NCBI RefSeq assembly: GCF_003253995.1
Contig: NZ_QKZL01000001.1
Coordinates: 62,001 to 126,000, forward strand
Reading direction: 5' to 3'
Length of the DNA: 64,000 bases
From: Palleronia aestuarii
GTDB taxonomy: Bacteria; Pseudomonadota; Alphaproteobacteria; Rhodobacterales; Rhodobacteraceae
Below the pieces are notes generated by a model. The model was not told the DNA's origin. It saw only the letters and a list, made by a program, of their open reading frames with translations, and made no database searches. Below, piece after piece: positions 1 through 8,709 of the stretch. Position 1 is the first letter of the stretch. Every line of letters starts with the position of its first letter. A program made the position numbers and the translations under genes.

Positions 1-838
1 CCGTCTCCACCCCGATCTCGCGCAGGACCGCGATCGAGGCCGAGCGCATCATCTGGTATTCCTTGTCCGTCAGCGTCAGCGCCGGGGCGACGGTGATCGA
101 ATCGCCCGTATGCACGCCCATCGGGTCGACGTTCTCGATGGCGCAGACGATGATGGCGTTGTCGGCGCGGTCGCGCACGACCTCCATCTCGTATTCCTTC
201 CAGCCGAGAAGGCTCTCGTCGATGAGGATCTGGCTCACGGGCGAGGCGTCGAGGCCGGACTTGCAGATGCGGGCATAGTCATCACGGTTATAGGCCACGC
301 CGCCGCCGGTGCCCCCGAGCGTGTAGGCGGGGCGGATGATCGCGGGCAGGCCGACATGCTCGAGCGCGGCCATGCATTCGTCCATCGTCTCCGCGATGGT
401 GGCCTTGGGGTTCTCGAGCCCGATCCGCTCCATCGCCTCGCGGAAGAGCTTGCGGTCCTCCGCCATCTCGATCGCCTCGCGGCGCGCGCCGATCATCTGC
501 ACCCCGTGCTCGGCGAGGACGCCCATCTCCTCGAGCTTGAGCGCGGTGTTGAGCGCGGTCTGTCCGCCCATCGTGGGCAGGAGCGCGTCGGGCTTTTCCT
601 TGGCGACGATCTTGGCGACGATCTCGGGCGTGATCGGCTCGATATAGGTGGCGTCGGCGAGGCCCGGATCGGTCATGATCGTGGCCGGGTTCGAATTGAC
701 GAGGATGACGCGGTAGCCTTCCTCCTTCAGCGCCTTGCACGCCTGCGCGCCGGAATAGTCGAACTCGCAGGCCTGCCCGATGATGATCGGCCCGGCGCCG
801 ATGATCATGATCGAACGGATGTCGGTACGCTTCGGCAT
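1..838 (-). CDS. carB: Carbamoyl-phosphate synthase large subunit, N-terminal part
   Basis: Makes carbamoyl phosphate from bicarbonate, ammonia (from CarA-hydrolysed glutamine) and two ATP, for pyrimidine and arginine synthesis; cytosolic. Only the first 279 residues are in the window; the rest lies beyond position 1. The frame begins [21 protein letters not shown], the conserved CarB start, followed by the first ATP-grasp region ([14 protein letters not shown] and [12 protein letters not shown]). Full CarB is about 1,070-1,100 residues. A G-rich Shine-Dalgarno precedes the ATG and lies against a perfect inverted repeat (845-865). The cfa gene is upstream on the same strand. Identification is secure; the C-terminal half cannot be judged. 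Confidence 0.97.
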   Translation of the reverse strand, partial: MPKRTDIRSIMIIGAGPIIIGQACEFDYSGAQACKALKEEGYRVILVNSNPATIMTDPGLADATYIEPITPEIVAKIVAKEKPDALLPTMGGQTALNTALKLEEMGVLAEHGVQMIGARREAIEMAEDRKLFREAMERIGLENPKATIAETMDECMAALEHVGLPAIIRPAYTLGGTGGGVAYNRDDYARICKSGLDASPVSQILIDESLLGWKEYEMEVVRDRADNAIIVCAIENVDPMGVHTGDSITVAPALTLTDKEYQMMRSASIAVLREIGVET

Positions 839-844
839 GATGTC

Positions 845-892
845 CCCCGGGCAAATCGCCCGGGGTTATAGACATGGGTCCGCGCGGCGCAA
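845..892 (-). promoter_or_regulatory. Hairpin and candidate promoter in front of carB
   Basis: An 8-bp perfect inverted repeat (CCCCGGGC, 5-base loop, GCCCGGGG at 845-865) lies between the cfa stop and the carB start, and its carB-proximal arm runs into the ribosome binding site. Just upstream on the minus strand a TATAAC at 865-870 is preceded by TTGCGC at 887-892 (spacer 16), a weak sigma-70-like promoter. No U-run follows the hairpin, so it is not a classical terminator. The repeat is seen directly; any regulatory role is inference. Confidence 0.4.
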
Positions 893-895
893 GCG

Positions 896-2152
896 CTAAG
901 GCGCGGCGGCGACTTCAGTGGCGGGCGCGGCGCCCACGACGCGGGCCCGTTCGGGGCGCGCGGGGTAGAGATAATCCCGGGTGATCGGCACGGCATCCTT
1001 GCGATGCGCGATCTGCGCCTGGAAGACGACCTGGCCGCCGAAGACGAAGGCCAGCTCCGAGGTCACGAGGTAGTAGCGCCACATCCGGCAGAACCGCTCG
1101 TCGTAGAGTTCGCGAGCGCGGTCGATCCTGGCCGTGAACCGCTCCTCCCAGTGGCGCAGCGTTTTGGCGTAGTGCAGTCGCCAGACCTCGATATCCGTGG
1201 AGACGAGCTCCGACCGCTCGATCGCCGCGCTCATCTCCGACAATGCGGGGATATAGCCGCCCGGAAAGATGTATTTCGAGATCCACGACGAGGTGACGCC
1301 CGGCGGTCCGGTGCGCCCGATCGTGTGGACGAGGGCGACGCCCTCCGGTTCTAGTATCTCGTGGATCTTGCCGAAATACTCGTCGTAATGCGGCGCGCCG
1401 ACATGCTCGAACATGCCGACGGAGACGATCCTGTCGAACCGCTCCTCAACCCGGCGGTAATCGAGGAGCCGGAATTCCACCCGGTCCTCGAGCCCCGCCT
1501 CCCGCGCACGTGCGGTCGCGACCGCGTGCTGTTCCCGCGAGAGGGTGACGCCGAGGACGCGGGCGCCGTGATCGCGGGCGAGCGTGAGGGCCATGCCGCC
1601 CCAGCCGCAGCCGATGTCGAGCACCCGCATTCCGGGCCGAAGCCGCAGTTTGCGGGCGATATGCGCCTTCTTCTGTTCCTGCGCGCGTTCGAGGCTGTCC
1701 TCGTCGGAGCGGAAATAGGCGCAGCTATACTGCTTGTCCGCGTCGAGAAAGAGGTCGTAGAGCTCGCCCGAGAGGTCGTAATGGTGGGCGACGTTGCGGC
1801 GCGCGCGGGGGGCCGGGTTCCATTGTCCGAGCCGGCGCGCATGGCCGCGGATCCAGTTGTCGAGAAGCTGCATCCGGGGCCGATGCCCGGCCCAGAGATT
1901 GCGCAGGATGAGCCCCATGAAGCCGCGCAGGTCGTCGCCCTCGATCACGAGACCGCCCTCGGTATAGCCCTCCCCGAGGGCCAGTTCGGGCGTCATGACG
2001 ATGCGGCGGGGCAGCGCGGGATCGGTGAGCCGGATGGCGAATTCGGGCGCGCCGGTCCCCGTCGTGAAGCGGTGCCCGTCGGGCATCGTGACATTGAGCG
2101 TCCCGTCCCGGACGACCCTCCGGGCCAGTCCCTCGAAAATTCCGTTCCACAT
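896..2152 (-). CDS. cfa: Cyclopropane-fatty-acyl-phospholipid synthase family methyltransferase
   Basis: SAM-dependent enzyme that adds a methylene bridge to unsaturated acyl chains of membrane phospholipids, or a close relative acting on lipids. The 418-residue protein has the family N-terminal domain, then the Rossmann methyltransferase core with the SAM loop VLDIGCGWGGMAL at about residues 177-190, and the family stretches HHYDLSGELYDLFLD (123-137) and VGMFEHVG. Length fits (about 380-420). The start at 2152 has an AGGTGA Shine-Dalgarno; the frame stays open much further upstream, but that part is antisense to aspS. It lies upstream of carB with no functional link. CFA synthase versus another methyltransferase of the family cannot be settled by eye. 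Confidence 0.9.
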   Translation of the reverse strand: MWNGIFEGLARRVVRDGTLNVTMPDGHRFTTGTGAPEFAIRLTDPALPRRIVMTPELALGEGYTEGGLVIEGDDLRGFMGLILRNLWAGHRPRMQLLDNWIRGHARRLGQWNPAPRARRNVAHHYDLSGELYDLFLDADKQYSCAYFRSDEDSLERAQEQKKAHIARKLRLRPGMRVLDIGCGWGGMALTLARDHGARVLGVTLSREQHAVATARAREAGLEDRVEFRLLDYRRVEERFDRIVSVGMFEHVGAPHYDEYFGKIHEILEPEGVALVHTIGRTGPPGVTSSWISKYIFPGGYIPALSEMSAAIERSELVSTDIEVWRLHYAKTLRHWEERFTARIDRARELYDERFCRMWRYYLVTSELAFVFGGQVVFQAQIAHRKDAVPITRDYLYPARPERARVVGAAPATEVAAAP

Positions 2153-2353
2153 GGCGTCACCTCGCGTCGGTCTTTCGCCAGACGTCCCGCCTTCCGCGCA
2201 TTGCCCGGCGCTCACTGAAAAGTTAACGGCAGACTGCGACAATTGATCCCGATTGCAAGGGGAGGGCCGGCGGCCTCCGTCGATCCGCGCGCGATGCTTG
2301 ACTTCGGGTATGGCAACGGGTTTGTCGCCCCCACCACGAAGAAGGACGCTTCC

Positions 2354-4129
2354 ATGCACGCCTATCGCAGCCATACTTGCGCCGATCTGCGCCCGAGCGA
2401 CGTCGGAACGGAGGTGCGCCTCGCGGGCTGGGTGCATCGCGTGCGCGACCACGGCGGCGTGCTCTTCATCGATTTGCGCGATCATTACGGGATGACGCAG
2501 GTGATCTGCGACCCTGATTCGCCGGTCTTCAAGGAGGTCGAGGCGGTCCGGTCGGAATGGTGCATCCGCATCGACGGCAGCGTGAAGGCGCGCGATGCGA
2601 GCCTCGTCAATCCGAAGCTGCCCACGGGCGAGATCGAGGTCTATATCCGCGATCTCGAGGTACTGGGCCGGGCGGGCGAGCTGCCGCTGCCGGTCTTCGG
2701 GGAGCAGGACTACCCCGAGGAGACGCGGCTGCGCTACCGGTTCCTCGATCTGCGCCGGCAGGGGCTGCACGACAACATGGTGCTGCGCTCCGACGTGGTG
2801 CGCGACCTGCGCGAGCGGATGTGGGGGCAGGGGTTCAACGAGTACCAGACGCCGATCCTGACCGCGTCGAGCCCCGAGGGCGCGCGCGACTTCCTCGTGC
2901 CGTCGCGGCTCCATCCCGGCAAGTTCTACGCGCTGCCGCAGGCGCCGCAGCAGTTCAAGCAGCTCATCATGGTGTCGGGCTTCGACAGGTATTTCCAGAT
3001 CGCGCCCTGCTTCCGCGACGAGGATCCGCGCGCCGACCGCTCGCCCACCGATTTCTACCAGCTCGACATGGAGATGTCCTTCGTCGAGCAGGAGGACGTC
3101 TTCGCCACGATCGAACCCGTGGTGCGCGGCTGCTTCGAGCGGTTCGGCGGCGGGCGCAAGGTCGATCAGGTCTTCCCGCGGATCAGCTATGCCGAGGCGG
3201 CGCTGAAATACGGCACCGACAAGCCCGACCTCCGCAACCCGATCGAGATGCAGGTCGTCTCCGAGCATTTCGCGGGGTCGGGCTTCAAGATCTTCGCCGA
3301 GTTGCTGGAGAAGGACGGGACGGAAGTGCGCGCCATCCCCGCGCCCAAGGGTGGCAGCCGCAAGTTCTGCGACCGGATGAACAAGTTTGCCCAAGGTGAG
3401 GGCCTGCCGGGGATGGGGTATATCTTTTGGCGCGACGGCGAGGATGGCGTGGAGGCCGCAGGCCCGCTCGCCAAGAACATCGGGCCGGAGCGGACGGAGG
3501 CGATCCGCCAGCAGCTCTCGCTCGGCAAGGGCGACGCCGCGTTCTTCCTCGGCGGGCGGCCGTCGGAGTTCGAGGGCGTCGCGGGCCGGGCGCGGACCGT
3601 GATCGGCGAGGAGCTGGGGCTGACCGACAAGGACTGCTTCGCCTTCGCCTGGATCGTCGATTTCCCGATGTACGAGCGTGACGACGAGGGGCGCATCGAT
3701 TTCTCGCACAACCCGTTCTCGATGCCGCAGGGGGAGATGGAGGCACTCGAGGGCGATCCGCTGGAGGTGAAGGGCTACCAGTACGACCTAGCCTGCAACG
3801 GCTACGAGCTCGTTTCGGGCGCGATCCGGAACCACCGGCCGGAGATCATGTTCAAGGCCTTCGCGCTGGCGGGCTACGACGAGGCGGAGGTGCGCGCGCG
3901 GTTCGGGGGCATGGTCAACGCCTTCACCTACGGCGCGCCGCCGCACGGGGGCTGCGCCGCGGGGATCGACCGGATGGTGATGCTGCTCGCGGACGAGCAG
4001 AACATCCGCGAGGTCATCATGTTCCCGATGAACCAGCAGGCGCAGGACCTGATGATGGGCGCCCCGTCCGAGCCCACGGCCACGCAGCTGCGCGAGCTGG
4101 GACTGAGGGTACTGCCGCCCGCGAAGTAG
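2354..4129 (+). CDS. aspS: Aspartyl-tRNA synthetase
   Basis: Charges tRNA with aspartate. The 591-residue length is typical of bacterial AspRS. The N-terminal OB-fold anticodon-binding domain (about 1-105) begins [13 protein letters not shown]. Class II motif 2 is [15 protein letters not shown] and motif 3 contains GIDRMVML near the C terminus; the bacterial GAD insertion lies between. The ATG at 2354 was chosen because it is the family's conserved beginning; the open frame extends about 110 bases further 5' without similarity. Divergent from cfa (201-base gap with no clear promoter match). Whether it also charges tRNA-Asn (non-discriminating type) cannot be read from this window. Confidence 0.97.
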   Translation: MHAYRSHTCADLRPSDVGTEVRLAGWVHRVRDHGGVLFIDLRDHYGMTQVICDPDSPVFKEVEAVRSEWCIRIDGSVKARDASLVNPKLPTGEIEVYIRDLEVLGRAGELPLPVFGEQDYPEETRLRYRFLDLRRQGLHDNMVLRSDVVRDLRERMWGQGFNEYQTPILTASSPEGARDFLVPSRLHPGKFYALPQAPQQFKQLIMVSGFDRYFQIAPCFRDEDPRADRSPTDFYQLDMEMSFVEQEDVFATIEPVVRGCFERFGGGRKVDQVFPRISYAEAALKYGTDKPDLRNPIEMQVVSEHFAGSGFKIFAELLEKDGTEVRAIPAPKGGSRKFCDRMNKFAQGEGLPGMGYIFWRDGEDGVEAAGPLAKNIGPERTEAIRQQLSLGKGDAAFFLGGRPSEFEGVAGRARTVIGEELGLTDKDCFAFAWIVDFPMYERDDEGRIDFSHNPFSMPQGEMEALEGDPLEVKGYQYDLACNGYELVSGAIRNHRPEIMFKAFALAGYDEAEVRARFGGMVNAFTYGAPPHGGCAAGIDRMVMLLADEQNIREVIMFPMNQQAQDLMMGAPSEPTATQLRELGLRVLPPAK

Positions 4130-4141
4130 GGCGGCTTGGGT

Positions 4142-4864
4142 TCAGACGGCGAGCGCGGCGCTGCGCACGCGGTCCTGGATCATCGCGGCAAGGAGCGCGA
4201 TCTCCGATTCGCAGGAGCGCCCGGCATTGATCTGGAGCGCGAGGCTGGCGGCGGCGGTCGCGAGATCCTCGTCATGGACGGAGCGCCCGACGCCGACCGC
4301 GAAGTTCGTCGCGTAGCTCAGCGTCGCGCGATCGGTGGAGCGCTCGAGCAGATCGGCCAGGAGCGCGAGGTCGTCGAGCAGCGCGTCCTCGTCGGCGGCC
4401 ACGATCTCGTTGGTGATCTCGCGCGGGCCGCGCGGGCGCTCCTCGAGCGGCAGGCGGCGCAGGATCGCGTTGTGGAATTCCGACACCGAACCGAAGGGCT
4501 TGGGCAGGAAATCGTCGGCGCCCGCCTCGATGGCCGCCGATTCGAGGCTCGAATCACCCGAGAGCGCGAGCAGGACCGGAACGCGCGGAAGGCTCGCGGA
4601 GAGCTTGCGGATCAGGTTCAACCCCGACCCGTCGGGCAGTCCGAGATCGATCACGACCACCGTGGGGCGGTAATTCGTGAGATGGCGCGCGGCGGAGCGC
4701 AGGCTGTCCGCGCGACGGATCCGTGCGCCGCCCCGCAGGCACATGAGCCGCATCGTCTCGCCCGCGACGCGGCTGTCCTCGACCACGAGGACGGTCTGGC
4801 CCAAGAGCGGCCGTTCCGCCGTGGGACGGCGAGGGAAGAGAAAGTCGTCGAATATGTCGGTCAT
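4142..4864 (-). CDS. Orphan response regulator, REC domain plus helical C-terminal region
   Basis: Phosphoacceptor protein of a two-component pathway. The REC domain covers about residues 24-140: acidic pair E29-D30, phosphorylatable D73 in VIDLGLPDG, switch residue S102 and conserved K122 in LPKPF. The last ~95 residues are predicted mainly helical and are not a recognisable DNA-binding or output domain; no H-x-L-K phosphotransfer motif is visible. The start at 4864 has a perfect GGAGG six bases upstream; an in-frame ATG 10 codons earlier lacks one. No histidine kinase is adjacent, so the partner is unknown. Divergent from the epimerase gene. Confidence 0.85.
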   Translation of the reverse strand: MTDIFDDFLFPRRPTAERPLLGQTVLVVEDSRVAGETMRLMCLRGGARIRRADSLRSAARHLTNYRPTVVVIDLGLPDGSGLNLIRKLSASLPRVPVLLALSGDSSLESAAIEAGADDFLPKPFGSVSEFHNAILRRLPLEERPRGPREITNEIVAADEDALLDDLALLADLLERSTDRATLSYATNFAVGVGRSVHDEDLATAAASLALQINAGRSCESEIALLAAMIQDRVRSAALAV

Positions 4865-4991
4865 TATCGCCTCCGGCGCATCAATCCCGATCATTAGCTT
4901 TCAACATGCCTAACGTTTCGTTAAGCGGGCCACCCTTGCGTCGCGCGATTTGCAGCTTTATCCCCACGCCTCGTTGCCGAAGGAGTGCTGG

Positions 4992-5396
4992 ATGATCGGG
5001 CGTCTCAACCACATCGCCATCGCCGTGCCGGATCTCGATGCCGCCGCGGCGCAGTATCGCGACACGCTGGGCGCGGATGTCGGCGCGCCGGTCGCGCAGC
5101 CCGATCACGGGGTCACGGTCGTCTTCATCGACCTGCCGAACACAAAGATCGAGCTCCTGCATCCCCTGGGCGAGACCTCCCCGGTCGCGGCCTTCCTCGC
5201 GCGGAGCCCGGCGGGCGGGATCCATCACATCTGCTACGAGGTGGCGGATATCGAGGCGGCCCGCGACCGGCTCGTGACGGAAGGCGCGCGCGTGCTGGGC
5301 GACGGGGAGCCGAGGATCGGGGCGCATGGCAAGCCCGTCCTCTTCCTGCACCCGAAGGATTTCAACGGCTGCCTCGTCGAGCTCGAGGAGGCCTGA
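4992..5396 (+). CDS. mce: Methylmalonyl-CoA epimerase
   Basis: Interconverts (2S)- and (2R)-methylmalonyl-CoA in propionyl-CoA assimilation, feeding methylmalonyl-CoA mutase. The 134 residues form the two beta-alpha-beta modules of the glyoxalase/vicinal-oxygen-chelate fold. Visible family motifs are LNHIAIAVPDLDAA (5-18), NTKIELLHPLGE (50-61), GGIHHICYEV (75-84) and the C-terminal CLVELEE. Likely metal ligands are H7, a histidine of the HH pair and E130. Shine-Dalgarno AGGAG lies just upstream. The stop overlaps the start of the next gene (ATGA), indicating translational coupling. The pairing with DUF1467 is one I know from Rhodobacterales genomes. Confidence 0.95.
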   Translation: MIGRLNHIAIAVPDLDAAAAQYRDTLGADVGAPVAQPDHGVTVVFIDLPNTKIELLHPLGETSPVAAFLARSPAGGIHHICYEVADIEAARDRLVTEGARVLGDGEPRIGAHGKPVLFLHPKDFNGCLVELEEA

Positions 5397-5695
5397 TGAC
5401 GATCACGTCGGCCATCGTGCTCTTTGCCGTGATCTGGTTCATGGTGCTTTTCGTTCTGCTGCCGATCGGCCTCTCGACGCAGGGCGACGAGGGGGAGATC
5501 GTGCCGGGCACCCATGCGGGCTCTCCCGCGCGGATCGCGATGAAGCGCAAGGCGCTCTGGACGACGCTCATCACCACGATCCTCTGGCTGGTGATCGCGG
5601 GGGTGATCGTGTCGGGCTGGATCGGCGTGCGCGATTTCGACTGGTTCAACCGGATGGGACCGCCGCCCGAGGCAATCGGTGATAGAGATGGGTGA
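5396..5695 (+). CDS. DUF1467 family small membrane protein
   Basis: A 99-residue protein with two predicted transmembrane segments (about residues 5-25 and 58-80) and a short loop containing STQGDEGEIVPGT and a PARIAMKRKALWTT stretch typical of DUF1467. Function unknown. It starts inside the stop of the epimerase gene (ATGA), so the two are co-translated. The last 50 bases overlap, antisense, the 3' end of the convergent EI24 gene. Confident in the family, not in any role. Confidence 0.88.
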   Translation: MTITSAIVLFAVIWFMVLFVLLPIGLSTQGDEGEIVPGTHAGSPARIAMKRKALWTTLITTILWLVIAGVIVSGWIGVRDFDWFNRMGPPPEAIGDRDG

Positions 5696-6353
5696 AGGTC
5701 GCGGCGCCGATCACCGGCACCACGAGGTTCAGGATCGGCACCACGAGCGGTAGCGCCATGACGCAGCCCGCGAGCCAGATGCGCGGCATGTGGACGCGGC
5801 GGAGCGCCCGCGCCCCCTCCCTGCCCAGACGCCGGGCGGCGATGAGCTGGAAGTATTCCCGACCGAGCAGGTAGCCGTTCATCGCGAGGAAGATGAACGG
5901 CGCGGCGGGAGGTATCATCAGATAGAGCGCGAAGGCCGCGAGATTCGCGAGAACGAGGACGCCCAGGAAGTTGAGGGCATCGCCCAGCCCCTCCAAGAAA
6001 CCGAGCCGCCGGGCGGGCGGCAGATGCGGGTAATGCCGCGCCTCCACCGCGTCGGTCACGTCGTCGAGGAAGAACGAGGTGAAGGCGGAGGCGACCGGGA
6101 TCATCAGGAAGACCGAGAGCACCAGCATCAGCAGGATCGACGCGCCGGAAAGAAGGTCGTCGATCCACGTGACGGGACCTAGGAGCGGCAGCGTCAGCTC
6201 GTCCGGGACGAGCCAGTTCAGAAGCCCCAGGAAGAGCGCATAGGCCGCGACGAGGAGGGCGACGGTCAGCGCGATCCCCGTGAAGAGCACCCGGCGGAAC
6301 TTCGGATCGCCGATCTGTCCCAGCGCCTTGAGGACGCAGGCGAGGATGCTCAT
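5646..6353 (-). CDS. EI24 domain (CysZ-like) integral membrane protein
   Basis: A 235-residue polytopic membrane protein. Hydrophobic segments lie near residues 20-45, 65-95, 140-175 and 200-225, with the EI24/CysZ signature of a helix pair around PVASAFTSFFLDDVTDAVE and LGREYFQLIAARRL. CysZ members import sulfate for cysteine synthesis; many alphaproteobacterial members are uncharacterised, and no sulfur gene is nearby. The ATG overlaps the stop of the nitroreductase gene (ATGA), so the two are translationally coupled. Its 3' end overlaps the DUF1467 gene. Confidence 0.85.
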   Translation of the reverse strand: MSILACVLKALGQIGDPKFRRVLFTGIALTVALLVAAYALFLGLLNWLVPDELTLPLLGPVTWIDDLLSGASILLMLVLSVFLMIPVASAFTSFFLDDVTDAVEARHYPHLPPARRLGFLEGLGDALNFLGVLVLANLAAFALYLMIPPAAPFIFLAMNGYLLGREYFQLIAARRLGREGARALRRVHMPRIWLAGCVMALPLVVPILNLVVPVIGAATFTHLYHRLPRAAVPSG

Positions 6354-6928
6354 GCCTCGATCCAGGCGACCTTCGCGTCCATGTCGGGCCGTGGCCGTTC
6401 CGGCGGGGCGGCGCCCTCCGTGCCGATATGGATGAACCCCGCGATCCATTCCCCGGGCGCGAGGCGCAGCCCGTCGCGGACGAAATCCGGGTCATGGCTC
6501 GCCCAGCCCGTAAGCCAGTTCGCGCCCCATCCCGCCGCGAGCGCCGCGTTGAGGAGCGCCGTGCAGACCGCGCCGGCCGAAAGCGTCTGCTCGATCTCCG
6601 GGACCTTGTCGGATTGCTGCGGCGTCGCGATCACGGCCACCGCGAGATGCGCGTCGGCGTATTGAGAGCGTTGCTTGGCGATGTCCTCCGGCGCGCGTTC
6701 GAGCGCGGCGCCGCGTTCCTCCACGAGCGTCGCGAGGCGTTCGAGGGCGGGACGGGTGAGCACGATGAGCCGCCACGGCTCGAGCTTGCCGTGATCCGGG
6801 CTGCGCAGCGCTGCCTCGAGGATGGGGCGCAACTCCTCTCGCGTGGGCACCGGCAGCCCGAGCGTCTTGGCCGGGCGCGACCGGCGCGACAGCAGGAAAT
6901 TGAGCGCGGCGGGATTGGGATCGGGCAT
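6350..6928 (-). CDS. Nitroreductase family protein
   Basis: FMN-dependent NAD(P)H oxidoreductase of the nitroreductase fold; physiological substrate unknown. The 192 residues show LLSRRSRPAKTLG near the N terminus (FMN phosphate contact), SPDHGKLEPWRLIVL (about 48-62), and a C-terminal GEWIAGFIHIGT with adjacent arginines. This resembles the YdjA-type compact subfamily (about 180-195 residues). Start at 6928 chosen because AAGGAG is correctly spaced; an upstream in-frame ATG is not. It is the first gene of a two-gene operon with the EI24 protein. Confidence 0.9.
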   Translation of the reverse strand: MPDPNPAALNFLLSRRSRPAKTLGLPVPTREELRPILEAALRSPDHGKLEPWRLIVLTRPALERLATLVEERGAALERAPEDIAKQRSQYADAHLAVAVIATPQQSDKVPEIEQTLSAGAVCTALLNAALAAGWGANWLTGWASHDPDFVRDGLRLAPGEWIAGFIHIGTEGAAPPERPRPDMDAKVAWIEA

Positions 6929-6997
6929 GGGGAACTCCTTTGCCCTCATGTCGTCGCGACGGTGATCGGCGTCAAGCGCCCGGCCCGGCCGCCCGGC

Positions 6998-7231
6998 TCA
7001 GACAGGCTTGAGCTGGTAGGCGCCTTCCGGCAGGTCGAGCGCGGCGGCGAGGTCGCGGACCTGCGCGAGCGACAGCGAGATTTTCTGCACGCGGTCGGTA
7101 CGGGGATCGAGCTGCTCGACCGTCACGCAATCCTCGAACGCGTTGATCGTCACATCCTCCTGCCGGTGGATCGCCGGCTCGTCGACGATCGTGATGATCG
7201 TGGCGTCGAAATCGTGTTCGATAGTAAACAT
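6998..7231 (-). CDS. Hypothetical protein, 77 residues
   Basis: Short soluble protein (begins MFTIEHDFDATIITIVDE), acidic in the first half and ending YQLKPV. Third positions are G/C-rich as in its neighbours, and it faces away from the M48 lipoprotein gene, whose start is 98 bases further on. I do not recognise a domain. The Shine-Dalgarno is weak, so the start is less certain than the frame. Supported by codon usage and tidy fit between two genes only. Confidence 0.65.
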   Translation of the reverse strand: MFTIEHDFDATIITIVDEPAIHRQEDVTINAFEDCVTVEQLDPRTDRVQKISLSLAQVRDLAAALDLPEGAYQLKPV

Positions 7232-7328
7232 GAAAGAAGTCTATGGGATTGCGGCAGCCGGAACCAGTGGCCATGACCGCGTGGGCGTGAGGCCCGATCG
7301 CGGGGCGCGGTCGAGAAGGAGAGTTGAG

Positions 7329-8054
7329 ATGCGCAAGTGGTTGGCGATCGTCTGTCTCGTGGCGCTCGGCGCCTGCAACCAGGTCGTTGTCGCGACACCC
7401 ATGGCCCCGCAGCCCGTCCCCACGCGGGCGGCCCCCGTGCGACCGGCGCCGACGGCGATGCCGCCCTCCGCGCGGGCGCGCACCTTCATCTCGGTCGTAG
7501 ACCGCGTCATGCCGATCGCCCAGCGGGAATGCCGTGCCCGGCGGCCCGGCGTGCGCTGCGATTATGCCGTGGTGGTCGACGACCGCCCCGGCCTGCCCGC
7601 GAACGCCTTCCAGACGCTCGCGCCCGACGGTCAGCCCATCGTGGGCTTCACGCTCGCGCTCATCGCGGATGCGCGCAACCCGGACGAGATGGCCTTCATC
7701 CTGAGCCACGAGGCGGCGCACCATATCGAGGGGCATATCGATCGCGGGCGGGTGAACGCGGCCACGGGCGCGGTGCTCGCGGGCGCGATCGTGGCGCTCG
7801 GCGGCGCGGACCAGACGACGGTGCAGCGGGCGCAGAATTTCGGCGCCTTCTACGGCTCGCGGCGCTACTCGCAGGATTTCGAGCTCGAGGCCGATGCGCT
7901 CGCCACGCGGCTTACCCGGCGGGCGGGCTACGATCCGCTGCGCGGGGTGGAGTTCTTCTTCCGCGCCCCCGATCCGGGCGACCGTTTCCTCGGGTCGCAT
8001 CCCCCGAACGCGGCGCGGATCGCGACGGTGAGGCGCGTCGCCGCGGGCCGCTGA
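7329..8054 (+). CDS. M48-type zinc metalloprotease lipoprotein
   Basis: Predicted outer-membrane or periplasmic lipoprotein peptidase. It begins with a lipoprotein signal ending in ALGAC, so C16 would be lipidated. A Pro/Ala-rich linker (about 22-50) follows, then a catalytic domain with HEAAHH (H127, E128, H131 as the HExxH zinc motif). The third ligand is probably the glutamate in the later EADALATRL stretch (LEAD pattern), as in the M48/BepA-like family. SHPPNAARIA near the C terminus is also typical. Length 241. AAGGAGAG precedes the ATG. BepA-like members degrade misassembled outer membrane proteins; that role here is inferred. Confidence 0.88.
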   Translation: MRKWLAIVCLVALGACNQVVVATPMAPQPVPTRAAPVRPAPTAMPPSARARTFISVVDRVMPIAQRECRARRPGVRCDYAVVVDDRPGLPANAFQTLAPDGQPIVGFTLALIADARNPDEMAFILSHEAAHHIEGHIDRGRVNAATGAVLAGAIVALGGADQTTVQRAQNFGAFYGSRRYSQDFELEADALATRLTRRAGYDPLRGVEFFFRAPDPGDRFLGSHPPNAARIATVRRVAAGR

Positions 8055-8055
8055 C

Positions 8056-8694
8056 CTAGCGCTTCTTCAGGGGGATGACGTTGGCCTGGGAATGGTTGGC
8101 GTAGGTCTTCCAGGTGGGGGTGTAACTCTCCGCCTGATTGCCCCAGACATCCCATCCGCTGCGCGGCCCGCGCGCGAACATCTCGAGATAGGGCCCCCAG
8201 GAGCAGCGCTCGATGAGGTCGTACTGCTCGTCGGGCTTGCGCGAATGCTCGCGTTTCTGGGTCGACAGGATGTTCTCCTGGCTGCGGGCGGGGGGCATGG
8301 TGCGGACATCCTTGCCGCGCACGCCGAAGAGCAGGATTTCCGTGACGTTGCGGAAGTAGAAGCCGACCCCGCGGCGGTCGGGGCCGCCATCCTTGCGGAT
8401 CTTGTACCAGATGACGTTGGACTTGTAGGTGAAACCCCACCGTTCCATCACCTTGAGCCCTTCGGGCAGGAGCGCGTTCGGCACCCAGAGATAGAGATGC
8501 GCCCGTTCCGCCGTCGCGGCATCGACGGGCAGGGCGCAGATCTCGTCGAGCTTCATCGTGGGATAGCGTGAGAGGCGGCGATGCTCCGGCGCCATCTTTC
8601 CGGTGCGGTTCTGGAACTGCCAGGGCGGGTCGGCGAGGATGGTGCCGTAGCGCCTGCCCTTCATGGAGGCGAGGAAATCTTCGCTAGGGTTCAT
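8056..8694 (-). CDS. MT-A70 family adenine methyltransferase (R-M modification subunit)
   Basis: SAM-dependent N6-adenine methyltransferase of the MT-A70 class, 212 residues. The catalytic DPPW lies at residues 22-25, with the MT-A70 stretches HLYLWVPNALLPEGLKVM and SNVIWYKIRKDG downstream and GWDVWGN near the C terminus. It lies 15 bases downstream of a BglII-family nuclease gene on the same strand, so it most likely protects host DNA at that enzyme's site. No separate specificity subunit is present. A free-standing regulatory methyltransferase is possible but less likely given the neighbour. Its 3' end abuts the convergent M48 gene. Confidence 0.9.
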   Translation of the reverse strand: MNPSEDFLASMKGRRYGTILADPPWQFQNRTGKMAPEHRRLSRYPTMKLDEICALPVDAATAERAHLYLWVPNALLPEGLKVMERWGFTYKSNVIWYKIRKDGGPDRRGVGFYFRNVTEILLFGVRGKDVRTMPPARSQENILSTQKREHSRKPDEQYDLIERCSWGPYLEMFARGPRSGWDVWGNQAESYTPTWKTYANHSQANVIPLKKR

Positions 8695-8709
8695 CTTTCG
8701 TTCTCGCCT

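Noticed and set aside
2153-3709. A 937-residue minus-strand open frame continuing upstream of cfa
   Set aside because: The first ~519 residues lie antisense to aspS, have a shadow-like composition (Arg/His/Asp/Leu-rich) and no family match; cfa starts at 2152 with a proper Shine-Dalgarno.
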